Assembly (NCBI GenBank): GCA_947372105.1
Contig: CANBSH010000011.1
Location: 1 to 51,824, forward strand
Direction: 5' to 3'
DNA length: 51,824 bases
Source: Chitinophagaceae bacterium
GTDB taxonomy: Bacteria > Bacteroidota > Bacteroidia > Chitinophagales > Chitinophagaceae
Under the pieces are notes generated by a model. The model was not told where the DNA came from and made no database searches. It was given only the letters and a program-made list of their open reading frames with translations. The translations under genes and the position numbers were made by a program. This document shows positions 42,571-50,573 of the stretch, piece by piece. Positions within the stretch are counted from its first letter, which is position 1, and each line of letters starts with the position of its first letter.

Positions 42571-44520
42571 TTGAAAAGAATTTTAACTATATCGGCATTT
42601 TTAGTACTTTATTTATTTATTCAGATAAATGGTGCTGCTCAATCGGATAGTCTAGTTAAAATTTTAGTGAAAGCAGAGGCTTTAAATGATAGTGCTTATT
42701 CTCTTCAATATAATATTAAAGTAAAAGATGGCTGGCATGTATATGGCCAAACACCTTCTAGTGACAAAAGTAGCGAAGCGCTTACTACTGCACCCTTTGA
42801 TCATTTTTCGTTAGAGACCGTAAAACATACAGGAGAACCTTTTACTTCTATAAAATCGACATTACAAAAAGATGTTTTATTTGGTAAGGCATTTGTGTAT
42901 CCTGGCTCTTTTGAATGGATGTCCACTATTACTATTACAGGCTTTCAGCCAGACACTTTACAGGGTACGATTAATATACAAGTAGCTAAAGGCGACGAAT
43001 TTTATGCCCTTGAAATACCTACGGCTATTTATTTGTCTAATGGCAAAAAAGCGGCCGGATTTCAAATTCAATTACCGGCATCTGCTTTGACAGCGCCGGA
43101 TAATGCTTGTGGAGAAGCCGCACAAGACAGCAAAAAGTCAAGTGCTTTGGCTGTATTTATATTAGGATTTTTAGGTGGTTTGATTGCTTTAATTACACCT
43201 TGTGTATTTCCAATGATACCTGTGACGGTGTCTTTTTTTACAAAAAGATCAAAGTCTAAAAAGCAAGGTATCCAAAATGGATTACTTTATGGGTTGAGTA
43301 TTTTTTTAATTTATGTTTTAGCGAGTATTCCTTTTCATGTGATGGGAAATGTGCAACCCGAAATTTTTAATAGTATTTCTACCAGCCCTACTTTAAATAT
43401 TATTTTCTTTATCATTTTTATCTTTTTTGCTATTTCATTTTTTGGCTTTTTTGAAATTACATTACCTAGTGGCATTGCCAATAAGGCCGATGCCAAAAGT
43501 GGATTAGGAAGTTTTGGAGGCATCTTTTTCATGGCTATTACTTTAGCCATTGTTTCTTTTTCTTGTACAGGTCCTATATTAGGAACCTTATTAGTGGGTT
43601 CTTTACAAGGAGGCGCTTGGGCATTAACCCAAGGCATGGCTGGTTTTGGATTTGCATTAGCATTACCTTTTACTTTATTCGCCATCTTCCCTCAATGGTT
43701 GCAAAGTTTACCAAAATCCGGTGGTTGGTTGGATACCGTTAAAAAAGTTTTAGCTTTTTTAGAATTAGCCCTTGCCTTTAAATTTTTATCTAATGCCGAT
43801 TTAGTGCAACATTGGGGTTTATTAAAAAGAGAAGTATTCTTAGCCATTTGGGCGATTATTAGCATTGGGTTAGCCTTATATTTAAGTGGTTACTTATTAT
43901 TACCACATGATGTGAAAGGGGCTACTATTGCGCGCGCGCGAAAAGTTTTCGCCTTGGTTGCTTTTGGTTTCGCCATCTTATTATTTGCAGGCATGACTCC
44001 CAAAAATGCGCATCTACTTAAATTTTTAAGTGGGTTTCCGCCTCCCACCCATTATAGTTATTTGGGAAATAAAAATAATCAAGATGCCTTACAAGCCAAT
44101 GTAGTGAATGATTATGACCAAGCTTTGGCGTTGTCTAAAGCACAAAATAAACCCATCTTAATTGATTTTACAGGATGGGCTTGTGTGAACTGTCGCAAGA
44201 TGGAAGAAAATGTATGGAGTGATCCTGCAGTGAGTAGTTACATTAAAGAGCATTATATTTTATTGTCATTATACGTGGATGATAAAGCCATGTTGCCGAT
44301 CGAAAAAAGATTTACCTATCACAATAAACTAGGGCAATCAAAAGCTATTAATTCAGTGGGTGATTTATGGGCTACTTTTCAGGCAGAAAATTTTAATCAA
44401 GTTACACAGCCGCTATATGTAGTATTAAGTCCTAGTCAACAATTATTATCACATCCTGTGGGGTATACCCCTAATGTTAGTGACTATTTAGGTTGGTTGC
44501 AATGTAGTGCTGGGAAATAA
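42571..44520 (+). CDS. DsbD-type thiol:disulfide interchange protein with cysteine-less alpha domain
   Basis: A 649-residue protein with signal peptide, alpha-like domain (about 25-180), eight-helix membrane domain and C-terminal thioredoxin domain. Membrane cysteines appear in TPCVFPMIPV and SFSCTGPILG; the thioredoxin pair is C538/C541 in WACVNCRKME. At the place where the alpha domain should have its cysteine pair there is VAKGDEFYALEIP, with none. The start is uncertain: TTG 42571 gives a good signal peptide (KRILTISAFLVLYLF), while the ATG at 42481 would overlap the previous gene and add residues that spoil it. Confidence 0.85.
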   Translation: MKRILTISAFLVLYLFIQINGAAQSDSLVKILVKAEALNDSAYSLQYNIKVKDGWHVYGQTPSSDKSSEALTTAPFDHFSLETVKHTGEPFTSIKSTLQKDVLFGKAFVYPGSFEWMSTITITGFQPDTLQGTINIQVAKGDEFYALEIPTAIYLSNGKKAAGFQIQLPASALTAPDNACGEAAQDSKKSSALAVFILGFLGGLIALITPCVFPMIPVTVSFFTKRSKSKKQGIQNGLLYGLSIFLIYVLASIPFHVMGNVQPEIFNSISTSPTLNIIFFIIFIFFAISFFGFFEITLPSGIANKADAKSGLGSFGGIFFMAITLAIVSFSCTGPILGTLLVGSLQGGAWALTQGMAGFGFALALPFTLFAIFPQWLQSLPKSGGWLDTVKKVLAFLELALAFKFLSNADLVQHWGLLKREVFLAIWAIISIGLALYLSGYLLLPHDVKGATIARARKVFALVAFGFAILLFAGMTPKNAHLLKFLSGFPPPTHYSYLGNKNNQDALQANVVNDYDQALALSKAQNKPILIDFTGWACVNCRKMEENVWSDPAVSSYIKEHYILLSLYVDDKAMLPIEKRFTYHNKLGQSKAINSVGDLWATFQAENFNQVTQPLYVVLSPSQQLLSHPVGYTPNVSDYLGWLQCSAGK

Positions 44521-44525
44521 TTATT

Positions 44526-44561
44526 AATCCAATAATTATTTCACCTAAGAATTATTGGATT
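44526..44561. terminator. Bidirectional terminator between dsbD and the sigma factor
   Basis: A perfect 12-bp stem AATCCAATAATT/AATTATTGGATT with a 12-nt loop lies between the convergent genes. T-tracts are short, so it may serve mainly as an mRNA 3' end. Confidence 0.65.
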
Positions 44562-44567
44562 CCCGAA

Positions 44568-45146
44568 TTACATCAATCCGCGTTCGTTCATCATCTTTCT
44601 TAAGTTAATCAAACCATAACGCATTCTTCCCAAAGCCGTATTGATACTGCAGTTGGTCATTGTGGCGATTTCTTTAAAACTTAAGTTGGCATAATGACGA
44701 AGTACAATGATTTCTCTTTGCTCTTCGGGTAGTAAATCCACCAATGCTTGAATATTTTGGTGCGTTTGAGAACGTGTCATTTTATAATCAGCGGAGTGCT
44801 CTGTGTTTTTAATGACTTCGAAAATATCTTGATCATCACTCGTTTTAATAGTTGGAGTGCGTTTTACTTTTCTAAAATGGTCAATGCAGTAGTTATGAGA
44901 AATGCGTAAAGCCCAAGGTAAAAATTTACCTTCTTCGGCATATTTTTTTTGCTTAATGTTATCAATAATTTTAATAAAAATTTCTTGAATCAAATCTTCT
45001 GCTAAGTAACTATCCTTTACCATAAACAAAATGGTCGTGTAAATTTTTTCTTGATAGCGATCAATTAAAGTATCAAAAGCGCGGGTATTACCGGCCTGAA
45101 AAGATTCAATTAATTCATTGTCAGATAAGAATACGGCTTTGTTCAT
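44568..45146 (-). CDS. ECF-type RNA polymerase sigma factor
   Basis: A 192-residue sigma-70 family protein with region 2 (FDTLIDRYQEKIYTTILFMV, DSYLAEDLIQEIFIKI, GKFLPWALRISHNYCIDHFR) and region 4 (LPEEQREIIVLRHYANLSFKEIA). Region 3 is missing, as expected for ECF factors. No anti-sigma gene flanks it; the neighbours are dsbD and uvrA. Bacteroidota often carry such lone, SigW-like factors for envelope or growth control, but its regulon cannot be read here. It diverges from uvrA. Confidence 0.92.
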   Translation of the reverse strand: MNKAVFLSDNELIESFQAGNTRAFDTLIDRYQEKIYTTILFMVKDSYLAEDLIQEIFIKIIDNIKQKKYAEEGKFLPWALRISHNYCIDHFRKVKRTPTIKTSDDQDIFEVIKNTEHSADYKMTRSQTHQNIQALVDLLPEEQREIIVLRHYANLSFKEIATMTNCSINTALGRMRYGLINLRKMMNERGLM

Positions 45147-45218
45147 TTTTTGTTTTTTAGAAGTCGTTCAACGGGTTAGTAGTACCAAATTAGGTGCTAA
45201 ATGGACTGTATTATCACT

Positions 45219-45255
45219 TGTGGAAAACAAGAAATTTATGTAAACGCTATCCACA
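45219..45255. promoter_or_regulatory. Two DnaA-box-like 9-mers upstream of uvrA
   Basis: TGTGGAAAA at 45219-45227 is TTTTCCACA on the minus strand, and CTATCCACA lies at 45247-45255. Each is one base off TTATCCACA. They sit in the gap between the divergent sigma factor and uvrA. Confidence 0.3.
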
Positions 45256-45322
45256 TTTTTGAGGTGAAAATAAATTGTCCTTTTCCGGCAACCAATTGAC
45301 TTGGAATGTGTTATTTTGCTAT

Positions 45323-48157
45323 ATGGCTGTCACTAAAAAATCCAAAGTATCCACTAGCTCCAAACCTCAGACTAGTTCCGAAAACACTATTCAAGTGGTG
45401 GGTGCTAGGGTACATAATTTGAAAAATGTGACGGTCTCTTTCCCGCGCAATCAGTTTATAGTGGTGACAGGGGTGTCTGGTAGTGGAAAGTCATCTTTGA
45501 CTATTGATACTTTGTTTGCGGAAGGCCAAAGAAGGTATGCTGAAAGTCTTTCTTCCTACGCTAGACAATTTATGTCTCGTATGGGTAAACCGGATGTGGA
45601 CTACATAAAAGGATTATGTCCCGCCATTGCCATTGAGCAAAAAGTGGTGACCCGCACTCCCAGAAGTACCGTGGGGAGTATGACCGAGATTTATGATTAT
45701 TTAAGGGTATTTTTTGCAAGAATAGGTAAAACTATCTCTCCGATTAGTGGCGAAGTAGTCAAGAAGCAGGATGTGCAAGATGTTTTACAATACATTCAAA
45801 AAGCGGCGAAGGGGGATAAAATCGTTTTATTAGTCACTTTTAAACAGCAAGCTAAAAGAGATATTCAAGAGGAATTAAATATTTTAATTCAAAAAGGGTT
45901 TACTCGTATTTACTTGCGCCATCCCAAAGAAGGATCAACTATTGAAAGAATTGAAGAAGTGTTGACCTGGCCTAAAACTACACTTCAAAAAAAGTTTAAA
46001 GAAGCAGAAGTATTTGTTCTTATTGATCGTGTGGTGGTCAAAGATTTTGAAGAAGAGGATATTCACCGTTTAAGTGATTCTATAGGAACCGCTTTTTATG
46101 AAGGAGAAGGTTTGATGTGGGTTGAAAAAAATGAAGCAAGTGTGAAAAGTTTCAATAATAAATTTACATTAGATGGCATTGAGTTTGATGAGCCCACCCC
46201 TAATTTGTTTTCCTTCAACAATCCTTATGGCGCCTGTCCTACTTGTGAAGGATATAGTCAAGTGTTAGGAATTGATGAAAATTTAGTGATTCCTAATACC
46301 CATTTATCCGTGTATGATGGAGCGGTGGCACCTTGGAAAGGCGAAAAATTAATTTGGTGGAGAGATCAGTTTGTAAAAGAGGCAGGGAAAGAGGGTTTTC
46401 CTATTCACCAACCTATACATAAATTAACCAAGGCGCAATATCAGCAATTATGGAAAGGAATTGGTAAAGCGTATGGGATAGATGCTTTTTTTAAGGATGT
46501 AGAAGCGCATTTATATAAAGTACAATTTAGAGTTTTATTAAGTAGATATAGAGGACGTACTAATTGTCCAGATTGTAAAGGGCATCGTGTAAGAAAAGAG
46601 GCTTTATATGTCAAAATAAATGAGCAACATATTGGTGAATTATGTGCCATGCCTATTAAGGATTTACAACAATGGTTTAAAAATTTATCATTGTCAAAAC
46701 AAGATGAGACCATTGCTAAAAGAATTTTAATTGAAATTGAACAACGTATACAAACATTGATGGATGTGGGTTTGGGGTATTTAACTTTAAGTAGATTAGC
46801 GAATAGTTTGAGCGGAGGGGAAAGTCAACGTATTCAATTAACCAGGTGCTTGGGAAGTAATTTAACCAACTCCTTATATATATTAGATGAGCCTTCTATA
46901 GGCTTGCATTCCAGGGATACAGAGCGTTTAATTACAGTGTTACAAAACTTAAGAAATTTAGGAAACACCGTGGTGGTGGTAGAGCATGATGAACAAATTA
47001 TGAGACATGCCGATCATATTATTGATATGGGTCCTTTGGCGGCGCATTTAGGCGGGCAGGTTGTAGCAGCTGGCACCGCAGCTGAATTAATGAAACACCC
47101 CGAAAGTTTAACGGGTAAGTATTTAAAAGGTACTTTAACCATTGCGCCTCCAGCACAAACACGCAAGCCTAAACATTTTATTGAATTAAAAGGGGCGCAA
47201 CTTCATAATTTACAAAACATCGATATCAATTTTCCATTACATAGTTTATGTGTGGTAAGTGGAGTGAGTGGAAGTGGCAAAACCACATTAGTAAAACAAG
47301 TATTGTACAATGCATTGCTAAAAGCTAAGCTATTACCCACTGAAATCGTTGGAGGGTATCAGTCTATTGCAGGTGACTTGCATTTTATAGATCAAATTGA
47401 AATGGTGGATCAAAACCCTATTGGTAAATCCTCCCGAAGCAATCCAGTTACTTATATAAAAGCCTATGATGGCATACGAGATTTATATTCCAAACAAGCT
47501 TTGTCAAAAATAAGAGGCTTTGCTGCCAAACATTTCTCATTTAATGTGGATGGAGGAAGATGTGATACATGTAAAGGAGAAGGGGAGCAATTGGTGGAGA
47601 TGCAATTTTTAGCGGATGTGCATTTAACTTGCGAAGATTGTGGTGGTAAACGATTTAAGGAAGCAGTACTCGAAGTGCAGTATAAAGGAAAAAATATTCA
47701 TGATGTTTTAGAAATGAGTGTAGATGAAGCCATTGAATTTTTTAAGGATGAAAAAAATATAGTACTTGCTATTCATCCATTACAAGAAGTAGGATTAGGC
47801 TATGTTAAGTTGGGACAAAGTAGTAGTACTTTAAGTGGAGGCGAAGCGCAAAGGGTAAAATTAGCTAGCTTCTTAGGCAAAGGAAAAGCATCACAAAAAA
47901 TGTTATTCATTTTTGATGAACCTACCACAGGATTACATTTTCATGATATTCATAAATTATTAAAAGCCTTTAATGCATTAATTGACCAAGGCCATTCCTT
48001 AATTGTAGTAGAACACAATACCGATATCATTAAATCAGCCGACTGGGTGATTGAAATGGGCCCCGAAGCGGGTGTGAACGGGGGTTTAGTGGTTTTTGAA
48101 GGGACCCCTGCTCAATTAAAGAAAGCCAAAAATTCACCTACCGGTAAATATTTATAA
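45323..48157 (+). CDS. uvrA: UvrABC excinuclease subunit A
   Basis: A 944-residue ATPase that finds bulky DNA lesions and loads UvrB in nucleotide excision repair. It has two ABC ATPase modules: Walker A GVSGSGKSSL with signature LSGGESQRIQL, and GVSGSGKTTL with LSGGEAQRVKL. Zinc-binding cysteines appear as CPTCEG, CPDCKG, and CDTCKG with CEDCGG. I place the start at ATG 45323 (MAVTKKSK); the frame is open 16 codons upstream to a TTG, but a TTATTTTG promoter-like box ends four bases before this ATG. UvrB and UvrC are not in the window. Confidence 0.96.
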   Translation: MAVTKKSKVSTSSKPQTSSENTIQVVGARVHNLKNVTVSFPRNQFIVVTGVSGSGKSSLTIDTLFAEGQRRYAESLSSYARQFMSRMGKPDVDYIKGLCPAIAIEQKVVTRTPRSTVGSMTEIYDYLRVFFARIGKTISPISGEVVKKQDVQDVLQYIQKAAKGDKIVLLVTFKQQAKRDIQEELNILIQKGFTRIYLRHPKEGSTIERIEEVLTWPKTTLQKKFKEAEVFVLIDRVVVKDFEEEDIHRLSDSIGTAFYEGEGLMWVEKNEASVKSFNNKFTLDGIEFDEPTPNLFSFNNPYGACPTCEGYSQVLGIDENLVIPNTHLSVYDGAVAPWKGEKLIWWRDQFVKEAGKEGFPIHQPIHKLTKAQYQQLWKGIGKAYGIDAFFKDVEAHLYKVQFRVLLSRYRGRTNCPDCKGHRVRKEALYVKINEQHIGELCAMPIKDLQQWFKNLSLSKQDETIAKRILIEIEQRIQTLMDVGLGYLTLSRLANSLSGGESQRIQLTRCLGSNLTNSLYILDEPSIGLHSRDTERLITVLQNLRNLGNTVVVVEHDEQIMRHADHIIDMGPLAAHLGGQVVAAGTAAELMKHPESLTGKYLKGTLTIAPPAQTRKPKHFIELKGAQLHNLQNIDINFPLHSLCVVSGVSGSGKTTLVKQVLYNALLKAKLLPTEIVGGYQSIAGDLHFIDQIEMVDQNPIGKSSRSNPVTYIKAYDGIRDLYSKQALSKIRGFAAKHFSFNVDGGRCDTCKGEGEQLVEMQFLADVHLTCEDCGGKRFKEAVLEVQYKGKNIHDVLEMSVDEAIEFFKDEKNIVLAIHPLQEVGLGYVKLGQSSSTLSGGEAQRVKLASFLGKGKASQKMLFIFDEPTTGLHFHDIHKLLKAFNALIDQGHSLIVVEHNTDIIKSADWVIEMGPEAGVNGGLVVFEGTPAQLKKAKNSPTGKYL

Positions 48158-48178
48158 TAGTAGATTGTTTGTACTTTT

Positions 48179-48382
48179 TTATTGAGCTTTTTGCATTTTA
48201 GTTTTTCCAGTGGAGGAAAAAGTATTGTCATCTTTTTTCCTGCCCACTTCTTTTAGTGATTTATCCAAGATCATTTCAATTTGTCCATTGACACTTCTAA
48301 ACTCATCTTCCGCCCATTTTGACAATGCGTTAAATGTTTCATCGCTTATTCTTAGTACAAATGTTTTTTTTGCGAATGCCAT
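48179..48382 (-). CDS. Small Arc-type ribbon-helix-helix protein
   Basis: A 67-residue basic protein. The N-terminal part KKTFVLRISDETFNALSKWA with EFRSVNGQIEMILDKSL fits a ribbon-helix-helix DNA-binding fold of the Arc/MetJ type, beginning with the usual beta strand. The lysine-rich tail is disordered. It lies 16 bases after the SPFH gene and is probably co-transcribed with it. The likely role is a local transcriptional regulator, possibly of its own operon. There is no toxin next to it on the same strand, so I do not call it an antitoxin. ATG at 48382 is preferred. Confidence 0.75.
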   Translation of the reverse strand: MAFAKKTFVLRISDETFNALSKWAEDEFRSVNGQIEMILDKSLKEVGRKKDDNTFSSTGKTKMQKAQ

Positions 48383-48398
48383 ATTCAAAATTTAAACA

Positions 48399-49271
48399 TT
48401 AATAAAGAGTGCCAGTATTTAAAACAGGAGAGGCAGATTTTTCACCACAAAGCACTACCATTAAATTACTCACCATGGCTGCTTTTTTATCGTCATCTAA
48501 CACTACTATTTCTTTTTCGGATAACATTTCTAAAGCCATTTCAACCATACCTACAGCACCTTCAACAATTTTCTTACGAGCAGCAACAATGGCTGTGGCT
48601 TGTTGACGTTGTAGCATAGCACCAGCAATTTCTGCCGAATAGGCAAGGTGACTAATTCTGGCTTCGGTAATCGTAATACCTGCTTTCATTAATCTTTCAT
48701 TCAATTCTATTTCTAGCATCTCAATGACTTTTTCGCCGCCATCACGTAAAGTAATATGTGCAGTTTCATCTTCAATATTATCATAAGGATAACTAGTCGC
48801 TAAATGTCTTACAGCAGCTTCGCTTTGATTTTTCATGTACTCATTAAAATTAGTAACATCAAATACGGCTTTATAAGTATCGCTTATTTCGTATAAAATA
48901 ACTGCAGCAATTTCAATGGGGTTACCTAATTTATCATTCACTTTTAACTTGGTGCTTTCCATACTTTGTGATCTTAATGATACTTTAAGTTTGGTATAAA
49001 GAGGATTCACAAATTGCAATCCGTTTTCACGAACAGTCCCCATGTATTTACCAAAAAAGGTAAGTACAATACTATAGTTGGGTTCTACGACCATTAATCC
49101 CTTGATTAAAAACACACCAATAATAATTAATAGGATACCAAAGCCAGCCTCGCCAGGACTTCCATCTGCTGTTTTAGCTGCAAGTATGATACTATAAAGC
49201 CCAAAGATGAAGCTGAACAAGGCTATTAAGGCTGCTCTTCCACCAGATAAAGGTTTGATTAACTTTTCCAT
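48399..49271 (-). CDS. SPFH/Band 7 domain membrane protein
   Basis: A 290-residue stomatin/prohibitin-like protein. Two hydrophobic segments occupy about residues 10-65, followed by the SPFH domain starting VVEPNYSIVLTFFGKYMGTV, with the typical NPLYTKLKVSLRSQSMES and a long helical C-terminal region rich in Ala, Glu and Lys. Such proteins form large oligomeric membrane assemblies that organise proteases or lipid microdomains. No protease or NfeD partner is adjacent. It is followed by the small ribbon-helix-helix protein, a pair I believe recurs in Bacteroidota. Confidence 0.87.
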   Translation of the reverse strand: MEKLIKPLSGGRAALIALFSFIFGLYSIILAAKTADGSPGEAGFGILLIIIGVFLIKGLMVVEPNYSIVLTFFGKYMGTVRENGLQFVNPLYTKLKVSLRSQSMESTKLKVNDKLGNPIEIAAVILYEISDTYKAVFDVTNFNEYMKNQSEAAVRHLATSYPYDNIEDETAHITLRDGGEKVIEMLEIELNERLMKAGITITEARISHLAYSAEIAGAMLQRQQATAIVAARKKIVEGAVGMVEMALEMLSEKEIVVLDDDKKAAMVSNLMVVLCGEKSASPVLNTGTLY

Positions 49272-49382
49272 ATATTTAAATTGATATTAAAATGATATCA
49301 TAAAATTAAACAAATTTGAATCAACTCACCTAATTATATAAAATAATTATTATTTAGAGCATAAAGTACTTAGAATCAAGTC

Positions 49383-49418
49383 TATATGAAAAATATATTT
49401 TGTTTATATGAAAATATT
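49383..49418. promoter_or_regulatory. Direct repeats upstream of hicA
   Basis: TATATGAAAAATAT at 49383-49396 and TATATGAAAATATT at 49405-49418 start 22 bases apart, about two helical turns, on one face of the DNA. They could be binding sites for HicB or another repressor. Confidence 0.4.
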
Positions 49419-49423
49419 TAGTT

Positions 49424-49460
49424 TAAATTTATGTAACTATAAAATAGTTGCATAAATTTA
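49424..49460. promoter_or_regulatory. Inverted repeat immediately before hicA, candidate HicB operator
   Basis: TAAATTTATGTAACTA (49424-49439) and TAGTTGCATAAATTTA (49445-49460) form a 16-bp near-perfect inverted repeat with a single T-G pair and a 5-bp spacer, ending one base before the hicA ATG. HicB antitoxins with ribbon-helix-helix domains repress their own promoter through such palindromes. Confidence 0.55.
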
Positions 49461-49461
49461 T

Positions 49462-49674
49462 ATGACAAAAAAAGACAAACTACTCGAAAGGTTTTTGAGC
49501 GCGCCTAAGGATTTTACTTATGACGAACTAAAAACTGTATTAAATAATTTAGGATACGAAGAGGATAATAAAGGAAAAACTTCAGGATCAAGAGTGGCCT
49601 TTGTGCACAAAATAATTAATGATTATATCTTGATTCACAAGCCTCATCCTAATAAAATTGTAAACAGAGTTTAA
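49462..49674 (+). CDS. HicA-family toxin
   Basis: A 70-residue protein with the small double-stranded-RNA-binding-like fold of HicA mRNA interferases. Typical features are the N-terminal helix DKLLERFLSAPKDFTYDEL, the GKTSGSRVAF strand and the LIHKPHP motif with H59 and H62; in this subgroup the conserved histidine sits in that motif instead of in a GSHH. When free it would cleave mRNA and stop translation. It precedes the antitoxin gene by 41 bases, the usual toxin-first order for hicAB. Confidence 0.88.
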   Translation: MTKKDKLLERFLSAPKDFTYDELKTVLNNLGYEEDNKGKTSGSRVAFVHKIINDYILIHKPHPNKIVNRV

Positions 49675-49715
49675 ATGAAGAATATTATAAAGGAGTTAAT
49701 TTCAAAACAAATATT

Positions 49716-50054
49716 ATGAAAAATACATTAGGATATAAAGGATTTTATGCATCAGTCTATTTTAGCGAAGAAGATAATTTGTTATTTGGCAAAATTGAAG
49801 GCATCAATGATTTGGTTATGTTCGAGGGATCTTCTGTTACTGAAATAAAACAAATGTTTAAAATAGCGGTGGATGATTATATCGAGACCTGTAAAAGATT
49901 TAAAAAACCCTTACTCAAAAGTTTCAAAGGATCATTTAATGTTCGTGTGAAACCTGAAGTACATCAGCGTGCTGCATTATTAGCAACTATGAAAGGGATA
50001 AGTCTGAATCAGCTGGTACAAAAAGCTATTGAAAAGGAGCTGGAAGCTGCGTAA
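49716..50054 (+). CDS. HicB-family antitoxin
   Basis: A 112-residue protein. The N-terminal half has the partial RNase H-like fold seen in HicB (YKGFYASVYFSEEDNLLFGK, then EGINDLVMFEGSSVTEIKQMF), which caps the toxin. The C-terminal part is a ribbon-helix-helix DNA-binding domain (FNVRVKPEVHQRAALLATMK, then ISLNQLVQKAIEKEL), giving autoregulation. It pairs with HicA upstream. The length fits the RHH-type class. Confidence 0.9.
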   Translation: MKNTLGYKGFYASVYFSEEDNLLFGKIEGINDLVMFEGSSVTEIKQMFKIAVDDYIETCKRFKKPLLKSFKGSFNVRVKPEVHQRAALLATMKGISLNQLVQKAIEKELEAA

Positions 50055-50096
50055 TGAGTTTTCGAATTAGGCAAGATCACTTATTATGAGCGATAG

Positions 50097-50498
50097 CTAT
50101 CTTAATCTATCCGCTGCTTTAACCATGTGTTCGTCTTTGTATATTCTAATCACCGCCATGATTTGCAAAATGGGGATGAGGAATAATACTGCAGATGGAA
50201 GGGTGAATCCACCTCCTGGGTGCGCGATGACTACTTTGTAGATAAAAAATCCAATCAGGCCAGTAAGTAAAAAATTCACGAGCACCACTTTTAGTTGCAA
50301 CATTCTATTGCCGTATAAAAAAATGGAAATAAAAGAAAGGCAGGCACTAAAAGCCAATGAAATTAAAGTGCTGTATTGACTACTACCATTAATTTCTAGT
50401 GCTTGAGGAGTAGGGGTATAGTAAAATGGAAATCTTAAAATAGAAAATGCAGCTGCACTTGCTAATAATAACCAAATGGTTTGTATTCTTTGTATCAT
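50097..50498 (-). CDS. DUF4293 family membrane protein
   Basis: A 133-residue protein with four hydrophobic helices and a short tail. The N-terminus MIQRIQTIWLLLAS is the hallmark of DUF4293, a Bacteroidota family of unknown function. The last residues, IRIYKDEHMVKAADRLR, are typical of the basic cytoplasmic end. It lies downstream of glyA on the same strand, separated by a terminator hairpin, and is probably transcribed separately. Confidence 0.85.
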   Translation of the reverse strand: MIQRIQTIWLLLASAAAFSILRFPFYYTPTPQALEINGSSQYSTLISLAFSACLSFISIFLYGNRMLQLKVVLVNFLLTGLIGFFIYKVVIAHPGGGFTLPSAVLFLIPILQIMAVIRIYKDEHMVKAADRLR

Positions 50499-50523
50499 AG
50501 TATAAAGTTAAACTTTTTCCCAT

Positions 50524-50550
50524 AAAAAAACCTCCTTGTAACGGGAGGTT
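50524..50550 (-). terminator. Rho-independent terminator of glyA
   Basis: On the minus strand AACCTCC and GGAGGTT form a 7-bp stem with an 8-nt loop, followed directly by a run of seven T residues (50530-50524). It lies 24 bases past the glyA stop. Confidence 0.85.
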
Positions 50551-50573
50551 CATTTATACTGAGCAATATCATA

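Noticed and set aside
49690-49695. AAGGAG as a Shine-Dalgarno site for hicB
   Set aside because: It lies 20 bases before the ATG, too far for a working site, and no other gene here uses such a motif.
48179-50054. Defence island or mobile region at the right end
   Set aside because: Apart from HicAB there are no integrase, transposase, restriction, or other defence genes, and flanking genes (SPFH, DUF4293, glyA) are ordinary chromosomal genes.
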